Assembly: GCA_905250125.1 (NCBI GenBank)
Contig: CAJNOL010000198.1
Location: 16,441-80,440 of the forward strand
DNA length: 64,000 nucleotides
Source: Rotaria sordida
Lineage: Eukaryota > Rotifera > Eurotatoria > Philodinida > Philodinidae
Reading direction: 5' to 3'
The translations under genes were made by a program, and so were the position numbers. The notes beneath the pieces were generated by a model. The model was not told the DNA's origin. It saw only the letters and a program-made list of their open reading frames with translations, and did no database searches. Numbering within the stretch: the stretch's first letter is position 1; every line of letters starts with the position of its first letter. This document shows, piece after piece, positions 38,113-46,221 of the stretch.

Positions 38113-39141
38113 TTAATAATAATTAAAAAACATCCAATCATCATCTTCTTCATCATAATCATGTGTTGTTGCATAAGCAGCTAAATTAAGAAAATCATTT
38201 TGATTATTATTTCTTTTTATAATAGTTTTCCATTCAATTCGACAAAATGGACAAGTAACTAATTCATTCATTGATAATTTAGCTTGACGCCATTGTTCAA
38301 AACATTTTTTATGCATATTATTTCCACATGATGTTGAACAAAATAAAATATTATTCTTCTCATTTATCATAGATTCAAAACAAATTGGACATTCATCATC
38401 ATTTGTAATGATTTTTTGTTGAATTTTTTTAGAATTTAAAATAACATTTGGATCACCTGTTTTAGCATGATAAGCTTCACGAATCTATAAAATGAAAAGA
38501 AAAATAAAAGTAAATAAATTTAATAATTTTTTGTTTTTTCCTAACCGATTGTTCAGCAAGAATATGTGAATCATTATGTTGTAAATCAGCTTTTGCAAAA
38601 ATTTCATTTAATTCATTTGTAAGTAATGCTTGTTGATAAAGTAATGGAGAATTACGATCAACTTTAAGTACACGATGTAAAACAAATATAATATGTTTAC
38701 ATAAATGACCTTTTGCATAATCTGGACCTTTGAAATATAAATTTAACAAGAAACAAAAATTTTTTTTGTTTAATAAATAATAATTGAAATATTTCAAAAC
38801 TTACATGTACATGATGGTATATGAGTAATTATAATTGTATAAACATTAGCTGTTTGTCCGAGTACTTTATATTCTCGATAAGTTGGTTCATTTGATGATT
38901 TTGTTACAGCTAATAAATAAAGTCGTTGATGTAAAGCACGTTCAATACGATCATATATACCGATAGTCATTGATGCACGATATCGACGAAGTCGTTTTTC
39001 AGTTACTATTTTTTGACGTTTTGATGATGATGATGATGATGTTGGATTTGATTGATTTGTTGAATTCGATTCATTTTCGACAGATAATGTCATATTTTGA
39101 GAATTTTTACGTTTAGCTGCTAAGCGTTGTCGAACACTCAT
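38113..39141 (-). CDS. SWIM and RING zinc-finger protein, likely E3 ubiquitin ligase
   Basis: Exons are 39141..38805, 38727..38546 and 38484..38113, with donors GTAAGT and GTTAGG, phases 1 and 0, giving 296 residues. The N-terminus is Ser/Asn-rich and basic. The SWIM finger is complete across intron 1: Cys111 and Cys113 in SCTC, then Cys122 and His124 in HLCKH. The RING finger spans about 205-254 with ligands Cys205, Cys208, Cys222, Cys226, His231, Cys234, Cys251 and Cys254, a C4HC3 spacing. An acidic Asp/Glu tail ends the protein. SWIM plus RING is the layout of ZSWIM2/MEX and of related small proteins in many protists; this one lacks the extra ZZ and second RING of ZSWIM2. The E3 role is inferred from the RING. 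A possible trans-splice acceptor (TTTAACAG) lies 12 bases before the ATG. Confidence 0.91.
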
Positions 39142-39153
39142 TTGTTTTTTTTT

Positions 39154-40727
39154 CTGTTAAATTGAAAAGAATTTAAGATGATTATGAAAATAATAGATAG
39201 AACTAGTCGTCCTTTATTGTTGAATGTCTCTGTTTCTGTTATATTGTACTTTGGAAATATATCATAGCGAGGCTGAAAACAAAGAGAGATGACGCTAGTA
39301 GATGTTTGAATTTTTCTATATAGTTAATTAATCAAGAAATCTTATGAAAAAATAAATAATGATCTAGAAGTTTTGTCTTTATAGAGAATAGAATATAGTA
39401 AAATATGTTCTAAAAACCATGTAGTAAAGAAAGATTTTATAAAAACAAAAAAAAAGAATTAATCATTAACTATTAAAAATATTTCAAAATAAATTTCTTA
39501 TCATACATTCGAAAAAGTTAGAATCTAGTTTAAATCTGACTAAGATGTAATCTAACCTTGTTGGATTAAGTACGAACTGGAAAATTTGAATCCGTCAGTA
39601 GGTTCGGAAACTTATTTTATTTTTGTAAATAAGGTTTTTTCAGATCAAATTGAAGAATATAGATACTTCTAAATTCTACATTTTAGAGAAACCTAAACAA
39701 AAACCAATTCCGAAAACTCTTCATACATGTTAAACTCTAAATAAACTGATGATTATCATAACTTAATATGTTGAAAATATAACATAAGGTAAGAGAATTT
39801 AGAATTCATAAATCTCGATCATGGTCAATTTTGATTACGATGCTCATTTAAAACAAAAACCTTTTCTTCAAACCTTTTCAGAAATAAATGGTTGATTGTA
39901 TATGCAATCTTTCTTATTCTATAACTTTCTTACTAGTTGATTTAACGAAATCAATAAATACTTGTTGTGATGAGTTCATTTTACTGATGCCTTTTTTTCT
40001 ATAAAGATAATATTTTAAGTGTACTGTTTACTATTACAAAAAAAAGACTTGCCAATGCAGTTACTTTGAGATTCACATGTGTTCTTTAGCCTCATTATAC
40101 TAATACAGAATATGTTAATTGAAAATTCTTTATCAGACTATAATTATCTTTCAAAAATAATCGATCATCAGTAAAACGATCTGTCGTATTTCTTTATATA
40201 TTTTTCTGCTCCCTCCCCCTAAATCCTAGCAACCGAATGTGGAAGAAGAAAAGTCAACAATCATCGAGTATATTTTCCTGCCAATTTGGAAAGGTGCTGC
40301 AGAAATAAGAGTGCTTAGATCATTCGAGAACTTTCTAGAATCTTTGAAAGCGTTCCATGAATACCAGATTTGTACTGCAGATTCTAACTAGTCTAAATCA
40401 TTGCGGATTTTAATATTGAATGCAGTAAAATGATCTTATTATAGGGTCAATTAGTAGGGTATCGGTATTATTGATCTAGCAGAGTCAAAATACGATGGGC
40501 ATAGAAAAGTATAAACTAATTGAACTCTAAATTTGGGTAAAACTCAATAGTATATGTCAAAATTCATCGAGAGAAAAGATGATGTGCTAGAAAGCTTACT
40601 GTACTTTATTAGAATTAAAAGTAGTTGGTTATTCTTATTCAGATATAACCTCTCTCTAATGAGTTCACTACTCTCGAGATGAAAAAAAATTAAAGAAAAA
40701 AAAGAAGTTTTTTGTGTTTTTGTAGAA
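39154..40727. other. Gene-free AT-rich gap
   Basis: Nothing supportable on either strand until the repeat island that begins near 40728. Confidence 0.4.
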
Positions 40728-40791
40728 TTTTATTTATTGACTAGTTTCTGTGTGATTTTAACCACACGTCATCAGAATCTGAAAATAAAAA
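40728..40791 (-). ncRNA. Hammerhead-ribozyme-like motif
   Basis: On the minus strand the core order of a type I hammerhead is present: CTGATGA (40776-40770), a stem-loop of five GTGTG/CACAC pairs, GAAAC (40748-40744), a minimal stem III (AC..GT around TA) and the cleavage triplet GTC (40741-40739). The sequence after it (AAT...AAATAAAA) pairs with TTTTATTT...ATT before CTGATGA as stem I. Against it: the first stem II pair is C/A instead of the usual G-C, and stem I is all A-T. It may be decayed or a chance match. Confidence 0.42.
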
Positions 40792-40838
40792 AGAGAAGTG
40801 GAAGTGTTTGAAAACAAAAGAAGAATGGTGAAAGCTCT

Positions 40839-41077
40839 ATAGGGCCGAAGAACCCTATTAATGTACAAAAAAAAATCACCAGAGGGCCCAATGGGCCCTA
40901 CTGGTAAGGAACGAAACTGTCAAATGGCCGAATGGACCTCTTGAACAGTTCTAGATGGCCGAAAGGGCTTCTCTAGGCGACACGATTAAAATGTGAAAAA
41001 ATGCCGGAGGGTCGAAAGGATCTCTGCCGGCGAACAGAAAGAAAGACGAAAATGGGCATGGGCCAAAAGGCCGCATG
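40839..41077 (-). ncRNA. Array of six consecutive stem-loops
   Basis: Hairpins at 40839-40858 (ATAGGG/CCCTAT), 40878-40905 (ACCAG+AGGGCCC against GGGCCCT+CTGGT), 40915-40950 (AACTGTCAA/TTGAACAGTT), 40953-40972, 41003-41031 (GCCGG/CCGGC) and 41057-41077 (CATGGGCC/GGCCGCATG). Read on the minus strand most tops look like CC-TTTCG-GCC, a UUCG-like loop. They occupy the region directly after the stop of the minus ORF and so would be its 3' UTR. The shared top suggests diverged tandem units. Confidence 0.7.
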
Positions 41078-41084
41078 TTTTTGG

Positions 41085-41960
41085 TTAATTGTCATCGTCG
41101 TCGTCGGACAGATTGAGCGTGGCGATTTGTGGTATTGTTGTGTCGCCATCTGGACGCTTTGTGCTGTTGTAGATTATGATAGTGGGGATGTTGAGAGGCG
41201 GGGTTGCTGTTGTGGTTGTTGTTGCGGTTGGTGGTGGTGTTAGACTAGCCTCGTTGTTGGAATTTTCATTGGCATCGTCACCACCTTGAATGGCGCCACC
41301 ACTCGCCGGTGTTGTTGTTGTTGTGGAATTGATTGTCGGTGGTGGGGGTGAGTTTCGCACCGCCCGCAATCTCTCTCGGCGTTCACGCCGGGCTACTGTT
41401 TTCCGGCTGCCCGTTCCAGCCGCAGCTGGTTTTGGACGAACCAGAGGGTTGAAACGGTGGGATCGAGTAGCCGCTGGTCGTTCCACACGACCCACCATAC
41501 TGGCATGATTGACTCTGGGTCGTCGAATGTCCCCATTCTCGCCAAAAGCCGTACGACCAGTATTGTGGATACCATAGCTTTCGGGTCTATCTGCTCGACT
41601 CCGTTGAGCGACCAGGTAATCCATGACAGTACCTGTCTGCTGTCCTCCTCGTGGCCTGTCGGCCACGAAGTATTCACCAGACGGTACCCACATGGCTTGC
41701 GCTGTCAGCTCGCAGGCATACAAGCAGAAAGACCCGTCAGTCGTGGTATGCAAGATGGTGGTCCTTCACCAGATAGCCGCTGATGGGCCATTAAGGATGG
41801 GACCAACCATCTGTTGCCGAACCTGACTGGGAGTGATGTCTCCGGAGAAGGGGATCAGCGCTGGTAAACCAGCCGCATCACCCACTTCTCTTTCATTGCC
41901 ATGTGCTACTGAACCATTAGTTGACATATCTGAAATTAGATCGAACCAATTGGTAGTCAT
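41085..41960 (-). pseudogene. Element-encoded ORF with one in-frame stop
   Basis: From ATG 41960 the frame is open for 65 codons, has a TGA at 41765-41763, and continues in the same frame to TAA at 41087-41085 (292 codons in all). An in-phase intron cannot remove the TGA: a GTGAAG donor exists there, but the nearby acceptors do not restore phase. The part before the stop has GLPALIPFSGDITPSQVRQQM. The part after it is basic (RRERRERLRAV), then Thr/Pro-rich, then ends in an acidic run (LNLSDDDDDN). No catalytic domain is seen; a gag-like or nucleic-acid-binding role is possible. Could be a recent knockout, a sequencing error or stop read-through. Confidence 0.6.
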
Positions 41961-41975
41961 TCAAAAAAATGTAAA

Positions 41976-42036
41976 TTAGTCCTAAAGAGGACTATTTGGT
42001 TTATCAAGATATAGATTAGTCCTGGAGAGGACTGTT
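41976..42036 (-). repeat. Two copies of a small hairpin in the leader of the element
   Basis: TTAGTCCTAAAGAGGACTA and TTAGTCCTGGAGAGGACTG, each able to fold (AGTCCT/AGGACT) and repeated 43 bases apart, lie just upstream of the minus-strand ATG at 41960. Confidence 0.8.
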
Positions 42037-42100
42037 TGTATGATCGAGATCAGCGGTGTATACCAGGATGATCTGATAACGAATGCATGGATGCCGTGTG

Positions 42101-42108
42101 TATTTATA
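42101..42108 (-). promoter_or_regulatory. TATA-like box upstream of the element ORF
   Basis: TATAAATA on the minus strand, about 140 bases before the ATG at 41960. Confidence 0.35.
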
Positions 42109-42545
42109 GTATATGATATTAGTTTTGAGTCAATTTTCATTTTCGTGACCGAAATCGGCTAAATATTTAAAAAAAAGCAGAAGTTCATGATATATCTCAA
42201 CTAGCTTGTTTTCAATACAAACACATTTATTTCATGATAAAAATCTTTCTGAATATGAGTTTTGTGGTCCTAGATCACTCGCAACAGCATTATCGCTAGA
42301 AAAAAGAATTCTTTATTCCTTTACTTTATCTTTATTTTCTAAAGATCAGTGATTAATTTATCTTTATTTTTTAAAAATAAAGGATTAATTTATTTATTTA
42401 TCTTTATTTTTTTAAATAAATGATTCATTTATCTTTATTTTTTAAAAATAAAGCATTCATTTATCTTTATTTTATAAAGTAACAGTAAAGTACCACCCTA
42501 ATCTTTATCCTTTATTTTATAGGATAGTAAAGATAAAGGATCACC
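42109..42545. repeat. Single arm of the AT-rich foldback family (also at 62950-64000)
   Basis: About 260 bases from 42109 match 63738-64000 nearly base for base (shared landmarks: GACCGAAATCGGCTAAATAT, CTAGCTTGTTTTCAATACAA, TTTTGTGGTCCTAGA). It continues into AT-rich units of the TTTATCTTTATTTT type and ends with AAAGTACCACCCTAAT, a diverged form of the family terminus. Confidence 0.88.
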
Positions 42546-42761
42546 CCTAATGCTGAGCCTTCGAATTCATAAGCGATCGATCGGTTGAACACGTTCCTTC
42601 GAATGCGATAGATGACAGGCACTGATGTTAGTAATAGCCATTGAGAAAGACAGCTGAACCTCTAGACCGCATTCAATTGGATGATAGGTTGAGCAAAGAA
42701 AAAAAAGGCCTTTGTTTCTTTTTTGAGAAGAACAGAGGTGAAAAGGAAGTGAGCAGAAAAC
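42546..42761. other. Spacer between the foldback arm and the heptad gene
   Basis: No exon recognised. It should contain the promoter of the gene at 42762, but no TATA box stands out. Confidence 0.3.
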
Positions 42762-43098
42762 ATGGCAATAAACGAGAATGAAGTAAGGGACCCTCTGAAA
42801 TTTTTTTTTCTTTTTGACAAAAAAACTATTTTTTTTTTTTTAGCACTTCTCTGGTGATAAAGGTGAACCGGTCGATCAGCAGCAACTTGATGATGCTCTG
42901 AAACCGGTCAAAACCGCTCTTACGGCGGTTGATACTCGCCTTACGGCGGTTGATACTCGCCTTACGACGGTTGATACTCGCCTTACGACGGTTGATACTC
43001 GCCTTACGGCGGTTGAAATCGGACTTACGGCGCTTCAAACCACCCTCAACAGCTTGGTTGCCAAGCTCGACGAGGTACTCAGTCAGAGTACCACGTAG
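42762..43098 (+). CDS. Small heptad-repeat coiled-coil protein
   Basis: Two exons, 42762..42782 and 42844..43098, joined by a 61 bp intron with donor GTAAGG and a long T-tract acceptor, phase 0, giving 91 residues. Exon 2 has no ATG and is overlooked without the intron. The core is a run of 21 bp units, each encoding a version of LTAVDTR. Five to six heptads with Leu and Val at a/d positions predict a parallel coiled coil of about 60 residues. It is preceded by a Gln/Asp-rich segment and followed by a leucine-zipper-like NSLVAKLDEVLSQS end. It is GC-richer than its surroundings and lies in the repeat island. It may be an ORF1/gag-like or tail-fibre-like structural protein of a mobile element; the family is unknown. 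Confidence 0.75.
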
Positions 43099-43121
43099 AA
43101 GCTCACCGCTTCTGCTAGGTG

Positions 43122-43262
43122 GAGTATTTCTTTAGCAGGTGTTCCACAAGGAATTCAGAGTAAGATTGAGCTGGTTGTTCCCTATCATGAAAGAGTGTTC
43201 TAAGTTTCCACTTCAATTTTACTATGGATTCATTGTGGAACACCTGCTAAAGAGATACCTCG
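43122..43262. repeat. Short foldback after the heptad gene
   Basis: Arms of about 50 bp (core TCTTTAGCAGGTGTTCCACAA at left, its complement at 43230-43255) enclose a loop of about 35 bases. Likely a mini-MITE or the terminal structure of the island element. Confidence 0.8.
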
Positions 43263-43331
43263 ATGCAAACCTGGCTAGTTATGTCGGGTCCGCTTTATAT
43301 AACGGTGAGTTGTCTTAGAGTGGCAACAGTA

Positions 43332-43398
43332 AAAGCAATGACCACACAGAAGCAAATCCTATTTTAATGATTTGCTTAAAATGTGGTCATTGTGACAA
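43332..43398. repeat. Hairpin
   Basis: GCAATGACCACA plus AGCAAATC at left are complementary to GATTTGCTT plus TGTGGTCATTG at right, with an 8-base loop. A near-perfect stem of about 22 pairs. Confidence 0.8.
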
Positions 43399-44483
43399 TT
43401 TCATTAATTGAGGATGTGAGATGTAGGGTATAGATAATCTTTTCTCTTACATACTCCCCAGTCAGACAAAATCAATAGAAAAACGCGTAAAAACGGACCC
43501 AAAATAAACGCGGTTAAATACTGTCAAGCGATAATCAGACTATCGACTTACAAGAAAACACTGATGTTCTGATTTTCTAATATATGACGGTGAGATGAAC
43601 GATGCATATATAGACAATCATGCTGATGACAGTCAAAAGTTTGAGAATGTTTGTATTTAGAAAATGAACAATTTTGTTTTGCACATAAAAATCATAATAA
43701 TAATATTGACTAAAAACAACGATGAATTGCTTTTTTTACATTAAAATATTCAATTTTTTTTTATTCTGAAAGTTTTTTTATATATTGATTACAAAATAAT
43801 AAAAAGTACGAATAATAAATCAAGAAAAAAGAATTATTATTTGAATAAACAGAAACGATTGTAGTGCGAGACTTTTTCAATTTATCATTTTCAATGGATT
43901 TTGAGAAAACAATCCACTAGGATGAAGTATGGTAGATGCTTTTACATATAATATATTAAACGAAAACGATTCAAAGAGTGTAGATGTGATTAAACAAAAT
44001 ATCAACATCTATATTCACACTCTTCTTGATATTATTAAAAGTACTGGTTATAAATGCAAGTTTTAATCCAGATTTGTGCAAATTTCTCTTAGACTCCAAC
44101 GACATGGTTTAAAGGTCAGAGACCAAATGAGCATAGTTTTCCTAGTAAAATGAAGAAGAATGGCAAGAGAAAATACATTGAATGACGTCATCAACCAGAT
44201 TTAGACTATTCTAAAACATTTTAAAGTCTTTCTTGAAATTTCAATCGGTGAAATATGTTTGTGAATACTTTAAATAGTATGTAGTCGTTATGGGATCAAT
44301 ATAGAAAAGGTAAACTGTTCCTATTCTAACTTTAATGGATACATATAATCGACTTATTTACTAGTTAAATCAATGATTGAAATCATAATAAAACACATAA
44401 TATGAAATACAAATCAACAAGCCAAACAGAAATTAGAGAATAAATGCACAAAATAAATGAGACTGATAGTTTTTATGGAAATA
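43399..44483. other. AT-rich spacer between repeat island and telomeric tract
   Basis: No exon recognised. An imperfect hairpin with AAGAGTGT/ACACTCTT arms lies at 43974-44025. The piece at 43489-43530 (ACGCGT...GACCC.AAA) resembles 57525-57570. Confidence 0.4.
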
Positions 44484-44510
44484 CACCCACCCACACCCAC
44501 ACCCACACCC
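44484..44510. repeat. Interstitial telomere-like tract (CCCACA units)
   Basis: About four units of CCCACA on the plus strand, which is TGTGGG on the minus strand, the repeat reported for bdelloid rotifer telomeres. The G-rich strand would point left, so a chromosome end would once have lain to the left with the DNA to the right as its body. Confidence 0.7.
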
Positions 44511-44568
44511 TCAAACTGGTATAATTGAACACTCCTATTTTAGCCTATCAAATGTGACTTTTCTTTAG

Positions 44569-45410
44569 GTCTATCGATAACAAATTCATCAATTACACAA
44601 AATGTGAGTGTAGAAAGAGATAAATTAATTTTAACACGAAGACTTTATGCTTATCTCTGTTCTAGATTGATGATCAATCGAAACATTTATGGTCTGATAC
44701 ATTGGACAAGATAGTGAAACAAATCAACAATTTCATTCGATCTTATTCTTCGTCGATCGGAATTGATGGTGTACTCCTTCTTACAAATATTCAACATACT
44801 ATTATTTATGAACAAATGATTATACAATTTAAACATAAAAATGAAATCGATTACATTAAATGGTCTTTTGCCGAAGGTTGGTTCTCTATCTCTCGATCGA
44901 CAGAAAAACTACACTTTTTCATTTTTCAGTATCGCAAAGATTTCTTTTGGAACATTTCTTTCAACAAGTAATCGATGAATTATCTTTACGTGATTCGGTC
45001 GATGGCACTTCGTATATGATGAAATATTTTCCAACTTGTTTCAATTCAGCGGGAAAAAAACCGCTAATCCATCGAAACCTTCTATTGAAAGTCTTCTTCG
45101 AAGAGATAGATCTGTTTGGCTGCATGTGAAATCAACAATGGGTGTTCAATGTGAATTTCCACAAAAGCTGAACAATTTTTTACTTTATGGTGAATTATCA
45201 GAAAAAATTCATCTTCCTCAACTCTATCGTCTTTATCTGCCATCGGACATGGAAGTTGATATTCGAGAATTTTTTATTGAATTATCAAGAATATTCAATT
45301 GTCAAGCTGAAGAAATTGATGTTCATTCAGCAGCTGCCTTCACCTCCCAGGACGAACAATCCGACAGTAGATCCCATCGGATCCTATCGAATCCTATTCA
45401 GATCCTATAG
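44569..45410 (+). pseudogene. 5'-truncated, frameshifted gene next to the telomeric tract
   Basis: Two small exons keep phase (44569..44603, donor GTGAGT; 44666 onward, acceptor TTCTAG). The long exon then needs two frame changes, near 44905-44935 and in the A7 run near 45053. Fragments in order: LWSDTLDKIVKQINNFIRSY and GVLLLTNIQHTIIYEQM; then FFQQVIDELSLRDSVDG; then RSVWLHVKSTMGVQCEF and SDMEVDIREFFIELSRIFN. I do not recognise the family. The 5' part is missing beyond 44569, where the telomeric tract lies 58 bases away. A satellite-cored element interrupts the 3' end at 45346. Sequencing errors could explain the frame changes but not the missing ends. Confidence 0.65.
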
Positions 45411-45677
45411 GATTTTATTGGATCCGGGTCACGATCCGACTAACGGATCCATAGTATTGGAATCCGATCGGATACTATAGGAATCTCGTCGGAATCCGAC
45501 TGCTGGAGTTCCTATCGAATCCGACTGTTGAATTTGATCGGATCTCTGTCGGATCCGATCGGATGTCTCTCGGATTCCAACACTAGGATTTGTTCGTCGG
45601 ATCGTGACTCGGATTTTGTAGGACTCGTTGGATCCTATAAGATACCATCGGATCCGTGTCGGATTGATTGACCTGGG
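45346..45677. mobile_element. Satellite-cored element, family C (CCCAGG...CAATCCGACA)
   Basis: Termini CCCAGG....ACAATCCGACA and its complement (TGTCGGATTG.....CCTGGG) flank about 290 bases of degenerate, largely palindromic units of the GGATCCGATCGGAT type. It interrupts the 3' end of the neighbouring broken gene. Confidence 0.7.
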
Positions 45678-45935
45678 CTATAAACAAAGTAACACAGATA
45701 AATAGTGTTGTTATCGTTTTTTCCCCGTTTCTTTTTTTTTTTGTATTGTTTTTGTGTGATTGCTCTGTCTTTCACTTTTTGTTGAAAAGACCTTGGCTAA
45801 GATAGAATTGCCATTGATTCAAACAGAAACAGAACTAAATGAAATGGTCTTACAATAGAGAATAAGAGAAAGTATATTGGAATGATAAAATCACCGACAC
45901 ATATATTGAATACTCAGTAAAATATGGAGTATTTT

Positions 45936-46221
45936 CAAGGGGGAAACACCGTATTTTGTGCTTTAAGGTACTTTAATGTACTTTAAAGTACTTTAAGGTA
46001 CTTTAAGGTACTTTAAGGTACTTTAAAGTATTTTAAAGTACTTTAAGGTACTTTAAGGTACTTTAAGGTACTTTAAGGTACTTTNNNNNNNNNNGTACTT
46101 TAAGGTACTTTAAGGTACTTTAAGGTACTTTAAGGTACTTTAAAGTACTTTAAGATACTTTGAAGTACTTTAAGGTAGTTTGAAGTACTTTAAAGTACAA
46201 AAGTACGGTGTTTCCCCCTTG
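45936..46221. mobile_element. Satellite-cored element, family A, long copy
   Basis: Perfect terminal inverted repeats CAAGGGGGAAACACCGTA flank more than 20 copies of the 10 bp unit GGTACTTTAA. GTACTTTAAAGTAC within the core is a perfect palindrome. Ten N at 46085-46094 show that the array was not fully assembled, so the true copy number is unknown. A short copy is at 58602. Confidence 0.9.
46085..46094. other. Assembly gap (10 N)
   Basis: Ten undetermined bases inside the 10 bp tandem array. Confidence 1.

Larger units (their letters stand above)
40728..42108 (-). mobile_element. GC-richer unclassified element with structured RNA ends
   Basis: On the minus strand the order is: TATAAATA (42108-42101), a leader with two small hairpins (42036-41976), a 292-codon ORF with one in-frame TGA (41960-41085), six stem-loops in a row (41077-40839), a hammerhead-like motif (40791-40728) and an overlapping AATAAA. 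The composition is clearly GC-richer than the flanks. I do not recognise the family. Hammerhead motifs are known in Penelope-like elements and retrozymes, which is one possible home. Element ends are not defined by target duplications. Confidence 0.55.

Noticed and set aside
40140..40190. Second CTGATGA...GAAA combination near 40164 (minus strand)
   Set aside because: No stem II complementarity between the two boxes and no stem III or GTC, so not a hammerhead.
41001..41826. Plus-strand ORFs at 41001, 41290, 41457 and 41623
   Set aside because: Shadows of the GC-rich minus-strand ORF and its hairpin-rich 3' region.
42826..43038. Minus-strand ORF with RRKASIN repeats
   Set aside because: Shadow of the plus-strand heptad exon, which has canonical splice sites and coiled-coil periodicity.
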